Origin: Acidobacteriota bacterium
GTDB taxonomy: Bacteria > Acidobacteriota > Blastocatellia > RBC074
Direction: 5' to 3'
Assembly: GCA_022072205.1 (NCBI GenBank)
Contig: JAJVID010000051.1
Location: 1 to 43,962 of the forward strand
Length of the DNA: 43,962 nucleotides
Positions 27,701 to 34,046 of the stretch are shown one piece after another. The notes beneath the pieces are model-generated. The model was not told the DNA's origin, made no database searches, and was given only the letters and a program-made list of their open reading frames with translations. The position numbers and the translations under genes were made by a program. Positions within the stretch are counted from its first letter, which is position 1, and every line of letters starts with the position of its first letter.

Positions 27701-28037
27701 CGACATGAAATCCGCGAAGAAGGGAGAAATGAAGACGGCGAGTAAACAACCCGAAGCCAAAAAGCCCGGCAATCAAATAGTAAAATCGACAAAGCCCACG
27801 CCGACGCCAAAGCCTGCGGCCAGGTCTGAAGCCAAGTCCACGCCGACGCCTGCGCCGGTCACACCTGCGGTCGCCAGTTCCACGCCCAGAGGCGAGGGCA
27901 CGTTCACACTCGAAGTCTGCGCGGTAAGCGGACTGCTGCCAGTTCCCGGCGTGTGCAAGAACACGGTGCGCAGGCGGTTCAAACTCGGCAGCGAGCCGAC
28001 CAGGTATTGCAGCGCGTCTCGCCACGGAGGTAATTGA
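24786..28037 (+). CDS. Class A penicillin-binding protein (PBP1-type) with long Pro/Lys-rich C-terminal tail
   Basis: A 1083-residue bifunctional peptidoglycan synthase. A membrane anchor lies at about 27-48, then a UB2H-like region (70-150). The glycosyltransferase GT51 domain has E200 in TATEDRQFFEHSG, then EGGSSITQQLVKNLYL and RKLSEAYMSIILEQRLSKEQIMEMYCN. The transpeptidase has S485 in RQPGSVFKPF, SKN at 550-552 and KTG at 674-676. From about residue 745 a low-complexity tail rich in Pro, Thr and Lys runs to about 1035, ending with a Cys-containing module (FTLEVCAVSGLLPVPGVCKN and later YCSASRHGG) seen at the end of some acidobacterial PBPs. GAGGA precedes the ATG. Its stop overlaps the first Uma2 start. 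Confidence 0.95.
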   Translation: MARQDFRHLTWRQAPFRRAYYHATSRIILAPLLIAGLILIGFLFYYYSRYSAIIDAGLRGDIFVRSSGIYAAPLTLRSGGATRINDLVEHLRKAGYQQGGPVQNDKRGYYSVRNNVAEIYPGSDTKIDGEKAFSNLRVVFGRTGEGVQEIVDLDNRQRLTSAQVEPELISSVVNQEREKRKIIEYKDLPQTLIDAITATEDRQFFEHSGINWRGVMRAFFRDYQAGELREGGSSITQQLVKNLYLKPDKTPKRKLSEAYMSIILEQRLSKEQIMEMYCNQIYLGQRGGFSINGFGEAARAYFGKDVSHLSVQEAALLAGIIKSPNYYSPFSHEDRARERRNMVLEAMVESDKITRDQANAAKKTPLGVVAGKSSAVDASDAPYFVDYLTRQLESQYDERGGNLRSLRIYSTIDLDLQQAAYQAVSKQMVEVDRLMAQRKKGTAGLQCAMVAMNAKTGEILAMVGGRDYAQSQLNRATEARRQPGSVFKPFVYAAAIAAGGDEMNNPITTATTFVDEPKRFEYAGGVYEPSNFGDKFEMRPMTVREALVHSKNVITVEIASQIGFASVARMAERAGLTKVPPVPSMALGVAEATPLQMASAYTSFANQGRRVLPVAIKRVTTKDGSTMLESRTETREVMSPQVAYIMTSMMQDVLDHGTGTRVRQMGFTGTAAGKTGSSRDAWFAGYTPNLVCVVWIGYDDNSDIGLTGGIIAAPIWADFMNRALRLRPELGGEFEDPGDLVVYEVDPMTGGAADGNSSGARRELFLRGTEPGGAQALPDNSVPQTEPSSSSDGESARPAPTPRPSDGTDRTTADIGGLDPVLIPLPPDARKNRPRPGAEPTPAPAPNKSFTSKMKEFFGFGSPASASPSPTPNSSKPEPKPKRVERQGQFEQEAMNRPAPKTDPTLRPATFDAVRTTPATTRKVKPTPTPRPQVATRPRTVTGRNRNDKVVVTPIAAKSKKDKLAAGKGKNDDMKSAKKGEMKTASKQPEAKKPGNQIVKSTKPTPTPKPAARSEAKSTPTPAPVTPAVASSTPRGEGTFTLEVCAVSGLLPVPGVCKNTVRRRFKLGSEPTRYCSASRHGGN

Positions 28038-28621
28038 TGGCCGCCGAACTCAAACCCAGATTGACTTTCGACGAATACCTGGAAATCGAGAGCAAGGCCG
28101 AATTCAAAAGCGAATTCGTCAACGGAGAAATGTATGCGATGGCCGGCGCAAGCCCGGAGCACAACATCATCACGGCCAACGTCATAATCGAGATCGGGAA
28201 GCGACTTCAACGCCCACCTTGCGCCGTTTACTCCGGCGATCAGTTGCTCAAAGTGTTTGCCAGAGAAAACGGCAGATACCCAGATGTCACGGTCGTTTGC
28301 GGAGAACCGCAATATCACAAAAATCCTTTCCTCGACGCGCTGCTCAACCCGACGCTGCTTGTCGAAGTCCTCTCACCAACTACCGAAGCTTACGACCGAG
28401 GCATCAAGGCGGAAGAGTACCGCAACATCCCATCGCTCAAAGAATATCTGCTGATCGCGCAAAATCGTTATCACGTTGAACACTACGTCCGCCAGGCCGA
28501 CAATCAATGGCTTCTTTCGAGATACAACAGCCCTCAGGACACGATTCGTCTGGCTGCAATCAACTGCGAACTGCCCCTGGCCGAAGTCTACAAGATGGTT
28601 CAGATGACTGAGACCGCATAG
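28037..28621 (+). CDS. Uma2-family (DUF820) PD-(D/E)XK endonuclease-like protein, copy 1
   Basis: A 194-residue protein starting at ATG 28037, which overlaps the PBP stop by one base (TGATG); GGAGG lies 6 nt upstream, inside the PBP end. The family pattern is clear: LTFDEYLEIESK at the start, YAMAGASPEHN, then YPDVTVVCGEP, LLVEVLSPTTEAYDRGIKAEEYR and IPSLKEYLLIAQ. The Asp of PDV and the Glu of VEV are the presumed nuclease metal ligands. Uma2 proteins are very abundant in cyanobacteria and other large genomes, and their role is unknown. This copy keeps the full motif set. Confidence 0.92.
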   Translation: MAAELKPRLTFDEYLEIESKAEFKSEFVNGEMYAMAGASPEHNIITANVIIEIGKRLQRPPCAVYSGDQLLKVFARENGRYPDVTVVCGEPQYHKNPFLDALLNPTLLVEVLSPTTEAYDRGIKAEEYRNIPSLKEYLLIAQNRYHVEHYVRQADNQWLLSRYNSPQDTIRLAAINCELPLAEVYKMVQMTETA

Positions 28622-28661
28622 CCTTCGCAAATTCGCAATCAGCTTTTTACGGAGACATCTT

Positions 28662-29246
28662 ATGGCGGCAGAACTCAAACCCAGATTGACTTTCGACGAA
28701 TACCTCGAAATCGAGAGCAAGGCCGAATTCAAAAGCGAATTCGTCAACGGCTGGATGTACGCGATGGCCGGGGCAAGCCCGACACATAACCAGATCGTGG
28801 GCAATGTTGTCACAGAGTTTAACGTGCAATTGAAAAAGCGCCCGTGCATCGTCTATCCGAGCGATCTGCCGCTGAAAGTGGAAAAACGCGAGCACGGCAG
28901 ATACCCTGACGTTACGGTCGTCTGCGGCGAGCCTCAATTCCACAAGGGCAAATATCTCAAAGCCTTGATTAATCCGACCGTGCTCGTCGAAGGTCTTTCA
29001 ACCTCAACCCAAGGTCTTGATCGAGACATCAAGCTGGAAGAATACCGCACGATTCCTTCGCTCCGGGAATACCTGCTGATCGCGCAGGATCGCTGCCACG
29101 CCGAGCATTACATCAGGCAAGGCGACAACCAGTGGCTGCTCACGGAATTCAACGGCCTGCGGGACACGGTTCATCTCCCTTCGATCAGTTGCAATCTGGC
29201 GTTGTCGGATGTCTACGACAAAGTGAAATGGCCTGAAGCGGAATGA
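28662..29246 (+). CDS. Uma2-family (DUF820) protein, copy 2, with altered motif
   Basis: A 194-residue paralogue, 40 nt after copy 1. The first 30 residues are identical to copy 1 and the DNA there differs at only a few positions over about 90 nt; the rest has diverged. The strand carrying the presumed catalytic Glu reads VLVEGLSTST instead of LLVEVLSPTT: a Gly replaces Val and Thr replaces Pro, while Glu is kept. YPDVTVVCGEP is intact. TACGGAGAC precedes the ATG. It is probably an expressed duplicate; whether it is still active is unclear. Confidence 0.9.
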   Translation: MAAELKPRLTFDEYLEIESKAEFKSEFVNGWMYAMAGASPTHNQIVGNVVTEFNVQLKKRPCIVYPSDLPLKVEKREHGRYPDVTVVCGEPQFHKGKYLKALINPTVLVEGLSTSTQGLDRDIKLEEYRTIPSLREYLLIAQDRCHAEHYIRQGDNQWLLTEFNGLRDTVHLPSISCNLALSDVYDKVKWPEAE

Positions 29247-29386
29247 TCTTCCGCTGAACCACAATCCACGTCTTCGCTCTGTACCTGCGCCCACATCTCA
29301 GCTATCCTTTCTGCGCCTTTCAAGACGTATCGTCATTCAACCAACAGAACTGAGTTCATCAACAAGCTCGCAGAGGAGAATTGAAA

Positions 29387-31735
29387 ATGAACGACGGCAA
29401 TAATCCGAACGCGTCAGCGCCGGTTCAACCTTCGGTCTCGAACAGCAGAAACGGCAATGGGAGATTGCGGCGGTGGCTGATGCTGCTCATCGCGCTGCTC
29501 GGCCTGCTCGCGGCTGCGGTCATCGTCATCGGCATGATCCCGTTTACTCCCGACATTCCTCCGGCAGGATTGAACAACGGCAATCCGGGCAGCGGCGGCC
29601 TGCGGCGCGCGTTTCCTGAAATGAAGCTGCGCGCCAACAACCAGACGACGCAGGAGAAGATCGAGTTGGGGCGGTTGCTTTACTTCGACCCGGCGCTGTC
29701 GGGCGACAACACGCAATCCTGCGCCACCTGCCATCATCCCGATCTGGGTTTCAGCGACGGGCGCAATTTCTCGATGGGCTTCGGTGGCGAAGGCTTAGGC
29801 CCAGACCGCCAGGGCGGCAAGCAAGTACGACGCGGCGCTCCGACGGTCTGGAACGCGGCGTTCAATCACAAACAGTTCTGGGACGGGCGCGCTGAGGACC
29901 TCGAAGATCAGGCGCGCTTCCCCATCACTTCAGCCGACGAGATGAATCAGAATCCCGACGAACTGGTCAAAGAGTTGAAGGCGATTCCCGAATACGTTCA
30001 GTTGTTCGACAAAGCATTCGGCGGCAGCGGCGCATCGGCGGTGACATTCGACAACGTGACATTCGCCATCGCGGCGTTCGAGCGCACGATCATCAGCGAC
30101 AACTCGCCATTTGATCGTTACGCGGCTGGCGACGCGACGGCTTTAACAGCCGAACAGCGGCGCGGCTTGACCCTCTTCCGCTCGCTGAAGACGCGCTGTT
30201 TTGAATGTCACGGCTTCCCCACGTTCGCCAACCCGGATTTCAAAGTCATCGGCGTGCCTGATTTCCCAGGGCAGCCGAAAGATTTCGGGCGTTCGGAAAT
30301 CGAAGGCGGCGAGCCTTACAAAAACGCTTTCAAAGTTCCGACGCTGCGCAACGTGGCGTTGACCGCGCCTTACATGCACAACGGCAGATTCCAGACGCTC
30401 GAAGAAGTCATAGATTTTTATTCAAGCGGCGGCGGCAAAGGACAAGGGCTGGAATTGCCGAACCTCGACGACAAGATTCGCCGCTTCAAACTGAGCGATC
30501 AGGAGCGAAAAGACCTGGTCGCGTTCCTGCACGCGCTGACCGACGAATCGAAGAAGCCTGAGATTCCCGACCGAGTTCCTTCGGGTCTGCCCGTCGCGCC
30601 GCATCTGACTCCGAAAGCGCGCGGCTCGGCTTTGCCCGCGCCGGCCAACACGCTCGCAAACAAATCGAAAGAGCCGCAGCGTCAACCAGCTGTCTGGCGA
30701 ATCAATCCGGGCGAATCAATCCAGGCCGCGCTCGACCGCTCAATCCCCGGCGACACGATTGAAATTCATCCGGGAACGTATAACGAGTCGTTGCTCGTGG
30801 ATGTGGACAACATCACGATTCGCGGGTTGAAAGAAAACAACCAGCGGCCGATCCTCGACGGACAAAACAAATTGACCGACGCCGTGATCACTTCGAGCCA
30901 CAACTTCACGATTGAAAATCTGATCGTCAAGGATTACGTCAACAACGGCATCACCGTTCACGGCGGCAAGGACGCGACGTTCCGCGACCTGGAGGTTCAT
31001 AACACAGGCTTGTATGGCGTCTACCCGGTTGAATGCCGTGGCGTCCTGATCGAACGCGTGCTGGCCACAGGCATCAAGGACGCGGCGATTTACGTCGGCC
31101 AATCGCGCGACATCATCGTCAGAGATTGCGAAGCGCACGACAATGTCACCGGCATCGAGATCGAGAATTCCGTCCACGCGCTGGTCGAAAACAACTACGC
31201 GCACGACAACACGGGCGGCATCCTGGTCTTCCTGCTGCCGAACAACCCGTCAAAAGTCGGCAGCGACACGACAGTCAAAAACAATCGCATCATCAACAAC
31301 AACCACCCGAACTTCGGCGACCCGACCTCGATTGTCGGCAGAGTGCAGCCGGGCACCGGACTTTTGATTATGGCCGCTGACCGCACGACAGTGACCGAAA
31401 ACGAAATTCGCGGCAACAACTCATTCGGCGTCGCAGTCGTCGGCCTGGCCATCGCGTTCCCGAAAGGCAAGACCTTCGATGTGGGCGCCATTCCCGAAGG
31501 CAACAAAATCTTCAACAACAAGCTTTCTGAAAACGGGCGCGATCCGGGCGGGCTGGTCAGAGAGTTGGGCGCGATGAACGTTGACATCCTGTGGGACGGC
31601 AGCGGTTGGGACAATTCGTTCGAGCAATCGGGCGTGAAGGCGTTCCCCTCGATGTTGCCGACCAACAACTGGCCGGATGTGTTTCGGCGGGCTTATGCGC
31701 GGGTCTATACTTATGTGCGCAACAAGATGATGTGA
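29387..31735 (+). CDS. Diheme cytochrome c peroxidase (MauG-like) fused to a parallel beta-helix domain
   Basis: A 782-residue protein from ATG 29387 (GAGGAG 8 nt upstream; a TTG two codons earlier is the alternative). A membrane anchor lies near 28-50 (LMLLIALLGLLAAAVIVIG). The peroxidase part has two c-type heme motifs, CATCH (112-116) and CFECH (271-275), with ELGRLLYFDPALS, RRGAPTVWNAAFN, FKVPTLRNVALTAPYMHNG and a His/Met pattern typical of the CcpA/MauG family. A Pro/Ala linker (about 395-430) leads to a right-handed beta-helix (about 434-740) with INPGESIQAALDRS, GDTIEIHPGTYNES and many N-rich turns such as NNGITVHGG and VKNNRIINNN. Fusion of the two is unusual. Probably periplasmic. 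Confidence 0.92.
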   Translation: MNDGNNPNASAPVQPSVSNSRNGNGRLRRWLMLLIALLGLLAAAVIVIGMIPFTPDIPPAGLNNGNPGSGGLRRAFPEMKLRANNQTTQEKIELGRLLYFDPALSGDNTQSCATCHHPDLGFSDGRNFSMGFGGEGLGPDRQGGKQVRRGAPTVWNAAFNHKQFWDGRAEDLEDQARFPITSADEMNQNPDELVKELKAIPEYVQLFDKAFGGSGASAVTFDNVTFAIAAFERTIISDNSPFDRYAAGDATALTAEQRRGLTLFRSLKTRCFECHGFPTFANPDFKVIGVPDFPGQPKDFGRSEIEGGEPYKNAFKVPTLRNVALTAPYMHNGRFQTLEEVIDFYSSGGGKGQGLELPNLDDKIRRFKLSDQERKDLVAFLHALTDESKKPEIPDRVPSGLPVAPHLTPKARGSALPAPANTLANKSKEPQRQPAVWRINPGESIQAALDRSIPGDTIEIHPGTYNESLLVDVDNITIRGLKENNQRPILDGQNKLTDAVITSSHNFTIENLIVKDYVNNGITVHGGKDATFRDLEVHNTGLYGVYPVECRGVLIERVLATGIKDAAIYVGQSRDIIVRDCEAHDNVTGIEIENSVHALVENNYAHDNTGGILVFLLPNNPSKVGSDTTVKNNRIINNNHPNFGDPTSIVGRVQPGTGLLIMAADRTTVTENEIRGNNSFGVAVVGLAIAFPKGKTFDVGAIPEGNKIFNNKLSENGRDPGGLVRELGAMNVDILWDGSGWDNSFEQSGVKAFPSMLPTNNWPDVFRRAYARVYTYVRNKMM

Positions 31736-31751
31736 TGAAGGAGATAAACTA

Positions 31752-32030
31752 ATGGAAGCAATTCGAGTTCAACAAGTTGTTGATGAGGACGGCGAAGTCC
31801 TCATCACGGGGTTGCCTTACAAAAGAGGGCAAGTCGTAGAGATCATTTTGCTCTCCGGAGCGCCGAAACAAATCTCACGCCCTGGTCTGACAGTGCGCCA
31901 ATTACGCCAATCGGGGCTGATCGGTTTGTGGAAAGATCGTGAAGACATTCAAGACAGTTCGGTTTACGCCAGACAGTTAAGAGAACAGGCGCAGCGGCGA
32001 GGGGAAATCAAATATGATCTTGCTGGATAG
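31752..32030 (+). CDS. Antitoxin of a VapBC-type pair
   Basis: A 92-residue small protein. Its last 17 nt overlap the start of the PIN-domain gene, the normal arrangement of toxin-antitoxin pairs. It starts MEAIRVQQVVDEDGEVLITGLPY, a pattern seen in short antitoxins paired with VapC-type toxins, and ends with a charged helix (SSVYARQLREQAQRRG) likely to bind the toxin. AAGGAGAT lies 8 nt before the ATG, and the gene begins 16 nt after the peroxidase stop. The family assignment of the antitoxin is less secure than that of the toxin. Confidence 0.72.
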   Translation: MEAIRVQQVVDEDGEVLITGLPYKRGQVVEIILLSGAPKQISRPGLTVRQLRQSGLIGLWKDREDIQDSSVYARQLREQAQRRGEIKYDLAG

Positions 32031-32412
32031 TGACGTGATGATTGACCTCCTACGCCAATACCTGCCAGCGATTGAGTGGTTTGATAGCCTGCCTGACAAC
32101 GAAGAGATCGTCCTGCCAGGTTTTGTGGTGATGGAGTTGATACAAGGGTGTAGGAATAAAGTAGAACAAGAAAAAGTGCAGCGAGAATTGGCGGACTACG
32201 GGGTAGTCTGGCCTGCTCCTGATGAGTGCGATGGCGCCCTTGATGATTTTGCGCAATATCATCTAAGCCATAACGCAGGATTGCTCGATGTTTTGATTGG
32301 ACGCACAGCAGTGGGATTGGACATGCCGCTGCACACGTTCAATCAAAAGCATTACAATTTCATCCCCGGATTGCAGACGATTCAGCCTTATTCGAAGCTC
32401 GGCAACCCTTAA
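32014..32412 (+). CDS. vapC: PIN-domain VapC-like ribonuclease toxin
   Basis: A 132-residue PIN-domain protein. Acidic metal-binding residues are D5 and D7 in LLDSDVMIDLL, E41 in VVMELIQG and D92 in AGLLDVLIGRTA, with N110 in LHTFNQKHYNFIPGL at the fourth position. VapC toxins cut tRNA or rRNA and are held inactive by their cognate antitoxin. The gene overlaps the antitoxin by 17 nt. A weak T-poor region follows. It is a self-contained module between the peroxidase and DUF2167 genes. Confidence 0.88.
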   Translation: MILLDSDVMIDLLRQYLPAIEWFDSLPDNEEIVLPGFVVMELIQGCRNKVEQEKVQRELADYGVVWPAPDECDGALDDFAQYHLSHNAGLLDVLIGRTAVGLDMPLHTFNQKHYNFIPGLQTIQPYSKLGNP

Positions 32413-32685
32413 AACGAGAGGCACAACAACTATCTTGAAACAGATCGCGCACAACCAGAAACGTGACGCCCCCGTCTTCGTCATCAAATAAGCGCGGCGA
32501 AAACCAAGCGCCCGCCATTCGCGCAAACATCGGCCTATTTCGCCCGCGTCCGAAATTTCGCTTGCTCCCGGCGCTCAAGAAACGATATAACCCGGCTCCC
32601 TGACATTCAGCCCCTGATTCGGCCAAGCCAGAGTCTTCGGCCTTTTTGACAACTCTCAACCATTTTCCCGAACAGGAGAGATCGT

Positions 32686-33654
32686 ATGAAGAAAACCCTT
32701 GTATGCCTGTTGTTTGTTTTCGCAACTGTCTTTACGCTTCCCGCCGCCTCCGCTCAAAAGAAGGAGCAGAAAGAGGGGAAGGCTCCATCCATTGAAATAC
32801 CTGAAACATTGCTCAACCAGATCAAAGAGCGCGAGGAGATTGTGTCCAAGCTGAAATTTCAGCAGGGCGTCGTCACGCTCAAAGACGGGCTTGCCACAAT
32901 CAAACTTCCTGAAAACTTCCGCTACCTCGATCCCGAACAGGCCGAGACGGTTCTGGTTCGGCTCTGGGGCAATCCGCCAGGCGGAGAGAAGAGCCTGGGC
33001 ATGCTCTTCCCCGCCGAAGGTTCTCCCGCCGAACCGGAATCGTGGGGCGTCGTGATCACCTATACCGAAGACGGTTACGTCAAAGACGACGAGGCCGCGA
33101 GCATCAATTACGACGACCTGCTCAAGGAGATGAAAGAGAACACGCGCGAATCGAACGCCGAACGGACAAAGCAAGGTTATGAAGCCGTCGAATTGATCGG
33201 ATGGGCCGCGCCGCCGCGCTACGATCAATCGTCGCACAAACTTTATTGGGCGAAAGAGTTGAAATTCGGCGACAACGACGAACACACGCTCAATTACGAC
33301 ATCCGCGCGCTGGGCCGCCGCGGCGTGCTCTCGCTGAACGCCGTCGCCGCAATGGGCCAGTTGCAGTCAATCGAGAAAGACATGCGACAGGTGCTCAGCT
33401 TCGTCGAGTTCAACGAAGGCCATCGTTACGGCGATTACGTCGCGGGCGTAGACAAAGTGGCGGCCTACGGCATCGGCGCGCTGATCGCGGGCAAAATTGC
33501 GGTGAAGGCCGGATTATTCAAATTGCTTCTGGGCGCATTGATCGCAGGCAAGAAGTTCGTGATCGTGGCGCTGGTGGCGATTGCCGCGTTTCTGAAAAAG
33601 CTGTTTTCAGGCAGGCGGAAGGAAGAAGAGGCTGCGCCAAGCATCACGGAATAA
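32686..33654 (+). CDS. DUF2167 membrane protein
   Basis: A 322-residue exported protein. A signal peptide covers residues 1-23 (LVCLLFVFATVFTLPAASA). The central part matches DUF2167: IKLPENFRYLDPEQAETVLVRLWGN, GMLFPAEG, WGVVITYTEDGYVKDDEA, INYDDLLKEMKE, YEAVELIGWAAPPRYDQSSHKLYWAKEL and YDIRALGRRGVLSLNAVA. Two C-terminal hydrophobic segments (about 258-305, AYGIGALIAGKIAVKAG, LLLGALIAG and IVALVAIAAFLKKLF) anchor it in the membrane. A basic tail ends in KLFSGRRKEEE. The function of DUF2167 proteins is unknown. AGGAG precedes the ATG. A strong terminator follows 20 nt after the stop. Confidence 0.92.
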   Translation: MKKTLVCLLFVFATVFTLPAASAQKKEQKEGKAPSIEIPETLLNQIKEREEIVSKLKFQQGVVTLKDGLATIKLPENFRYLDPEQAETVLVRLWGNPPGGEKSLGMLFPAEGSPAEPESWGVVITYTEDGYVKDDEAASINYDDLLKEMKENTRESNAERTKQGYEAVELIGWAAPPRYDQSSHKLYWAKELKFGDNDEHTLNYDIRALGRRGVLSLNAVAAMGQLQSIEKDMRQVLSFVEFNEGHRYGDYVAGVDKVAAYGIGALIAGKIAVKAGLFKLLLGALIAGKKFVIVALVAIAAFLKKLFSGRRKEEEAAPSITE

Positions 33655-33673
33655 CCGGGTTGAAAAACAAACC

Positions 33674-33712
33674 AGCCGCGCCGGTCTGAAAAGTTTTCAG
33701 ACCGGCGCGGCT
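33674..33712. terminator. Bidirectional intrinsic terminator
   Basis: A perfect 19-bp stem: AGCCGCGCCGGTCTGAAAA (33674-33692), one-base loop, and its reverse complement (33694-33712). The plus side is followed by TTT-rich sequence, and on the minus strand the stem is followed by TTTGTTTTT. It can therefore end both the DUF2167 transcript (+) and any transcript from receptor 1 (-). It shares the core CCGGTCTGA with a second hairpin at 33968-34018. Confidence 0.85.
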
Positions 33713-33714
33713 TT

Positions 33715-33942
33715 TCATTTGTACTGCATTTTTACCGTCACAGCTTCAATCCGGAATCTTACTCTCAATCCTATCGAGATCGCGCGGCGTCCGCCGCTGT
33801 TCTCCTGGAAATTGAAGAAGTTGAGGTTGTCGAGGTTGATGCTGTTCGGAACGCCGAAGACCGGATGATTGAGCGCATTGATCATCTCAAGGCGGCACTG
33901 CAAATTGATTGATTCTTTGATTTTGAAAGTGTTGAAAGCATT
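33715..33942 (-). pseudogene. C-terminal fragment of an Oar-type TonB-dependent receptor
   Basis: Minus-strand codons from about 33942 to 33718 encode NAFNTFKIKESINLQCRLEM, then INALNHPVFGVPNSINLDN, then NFFNFQENSGGRRAISIGLRV. This closely repeats the end of receptor 1 (VNFQYRLEM, FNAFNHPVFGIPNSIS, NFYNFQENSGGRRTISMSLRV). An in-frame stop lies just upstream, and the terminal Phe is not followed by a stop but by 12 extra residues. It is a decayed partial copy of the receptor, about 75 codons. It sits between two hairpins. Confidence 0.88.
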
Positions 33943-33967
33943 TGTAGATCAGCAAGTGTTTTAGAGC

Positions 33968-34018
33968 GCCAAACCGGTCTGACGCTGACCTTGCAGATTA
34001 GCGTCAGACCGGTTTGGC
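33968..34018. repeat. Perfect 19-bp inverted repeat downstream of receptor 1
   Basis: GCCAAACCGGTCTGACGCT (33968-33986) and its exact reverse complement (34000-34018) with a 13-nt spacer. It lies 28 nt downstream of the receptor-1 stop on the minus strand. On the minus strand no T-tract follows, so it may act as a 3' stabiliser or factor-assisted terminator. It shares CCGGTCTGA with the 33674 hairpin. Confidence 0.82.
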
Positions 34019-34046
34019 ATTTTACGGCTTCAGGCTACATCAGCCG

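Noticed and set aside
27011..27772. Long minus-strand frame opposite the PBP tail
   Set aside because: It mirrors the low-complexity Pro/Lys tail and has no ribosome site or family signature.
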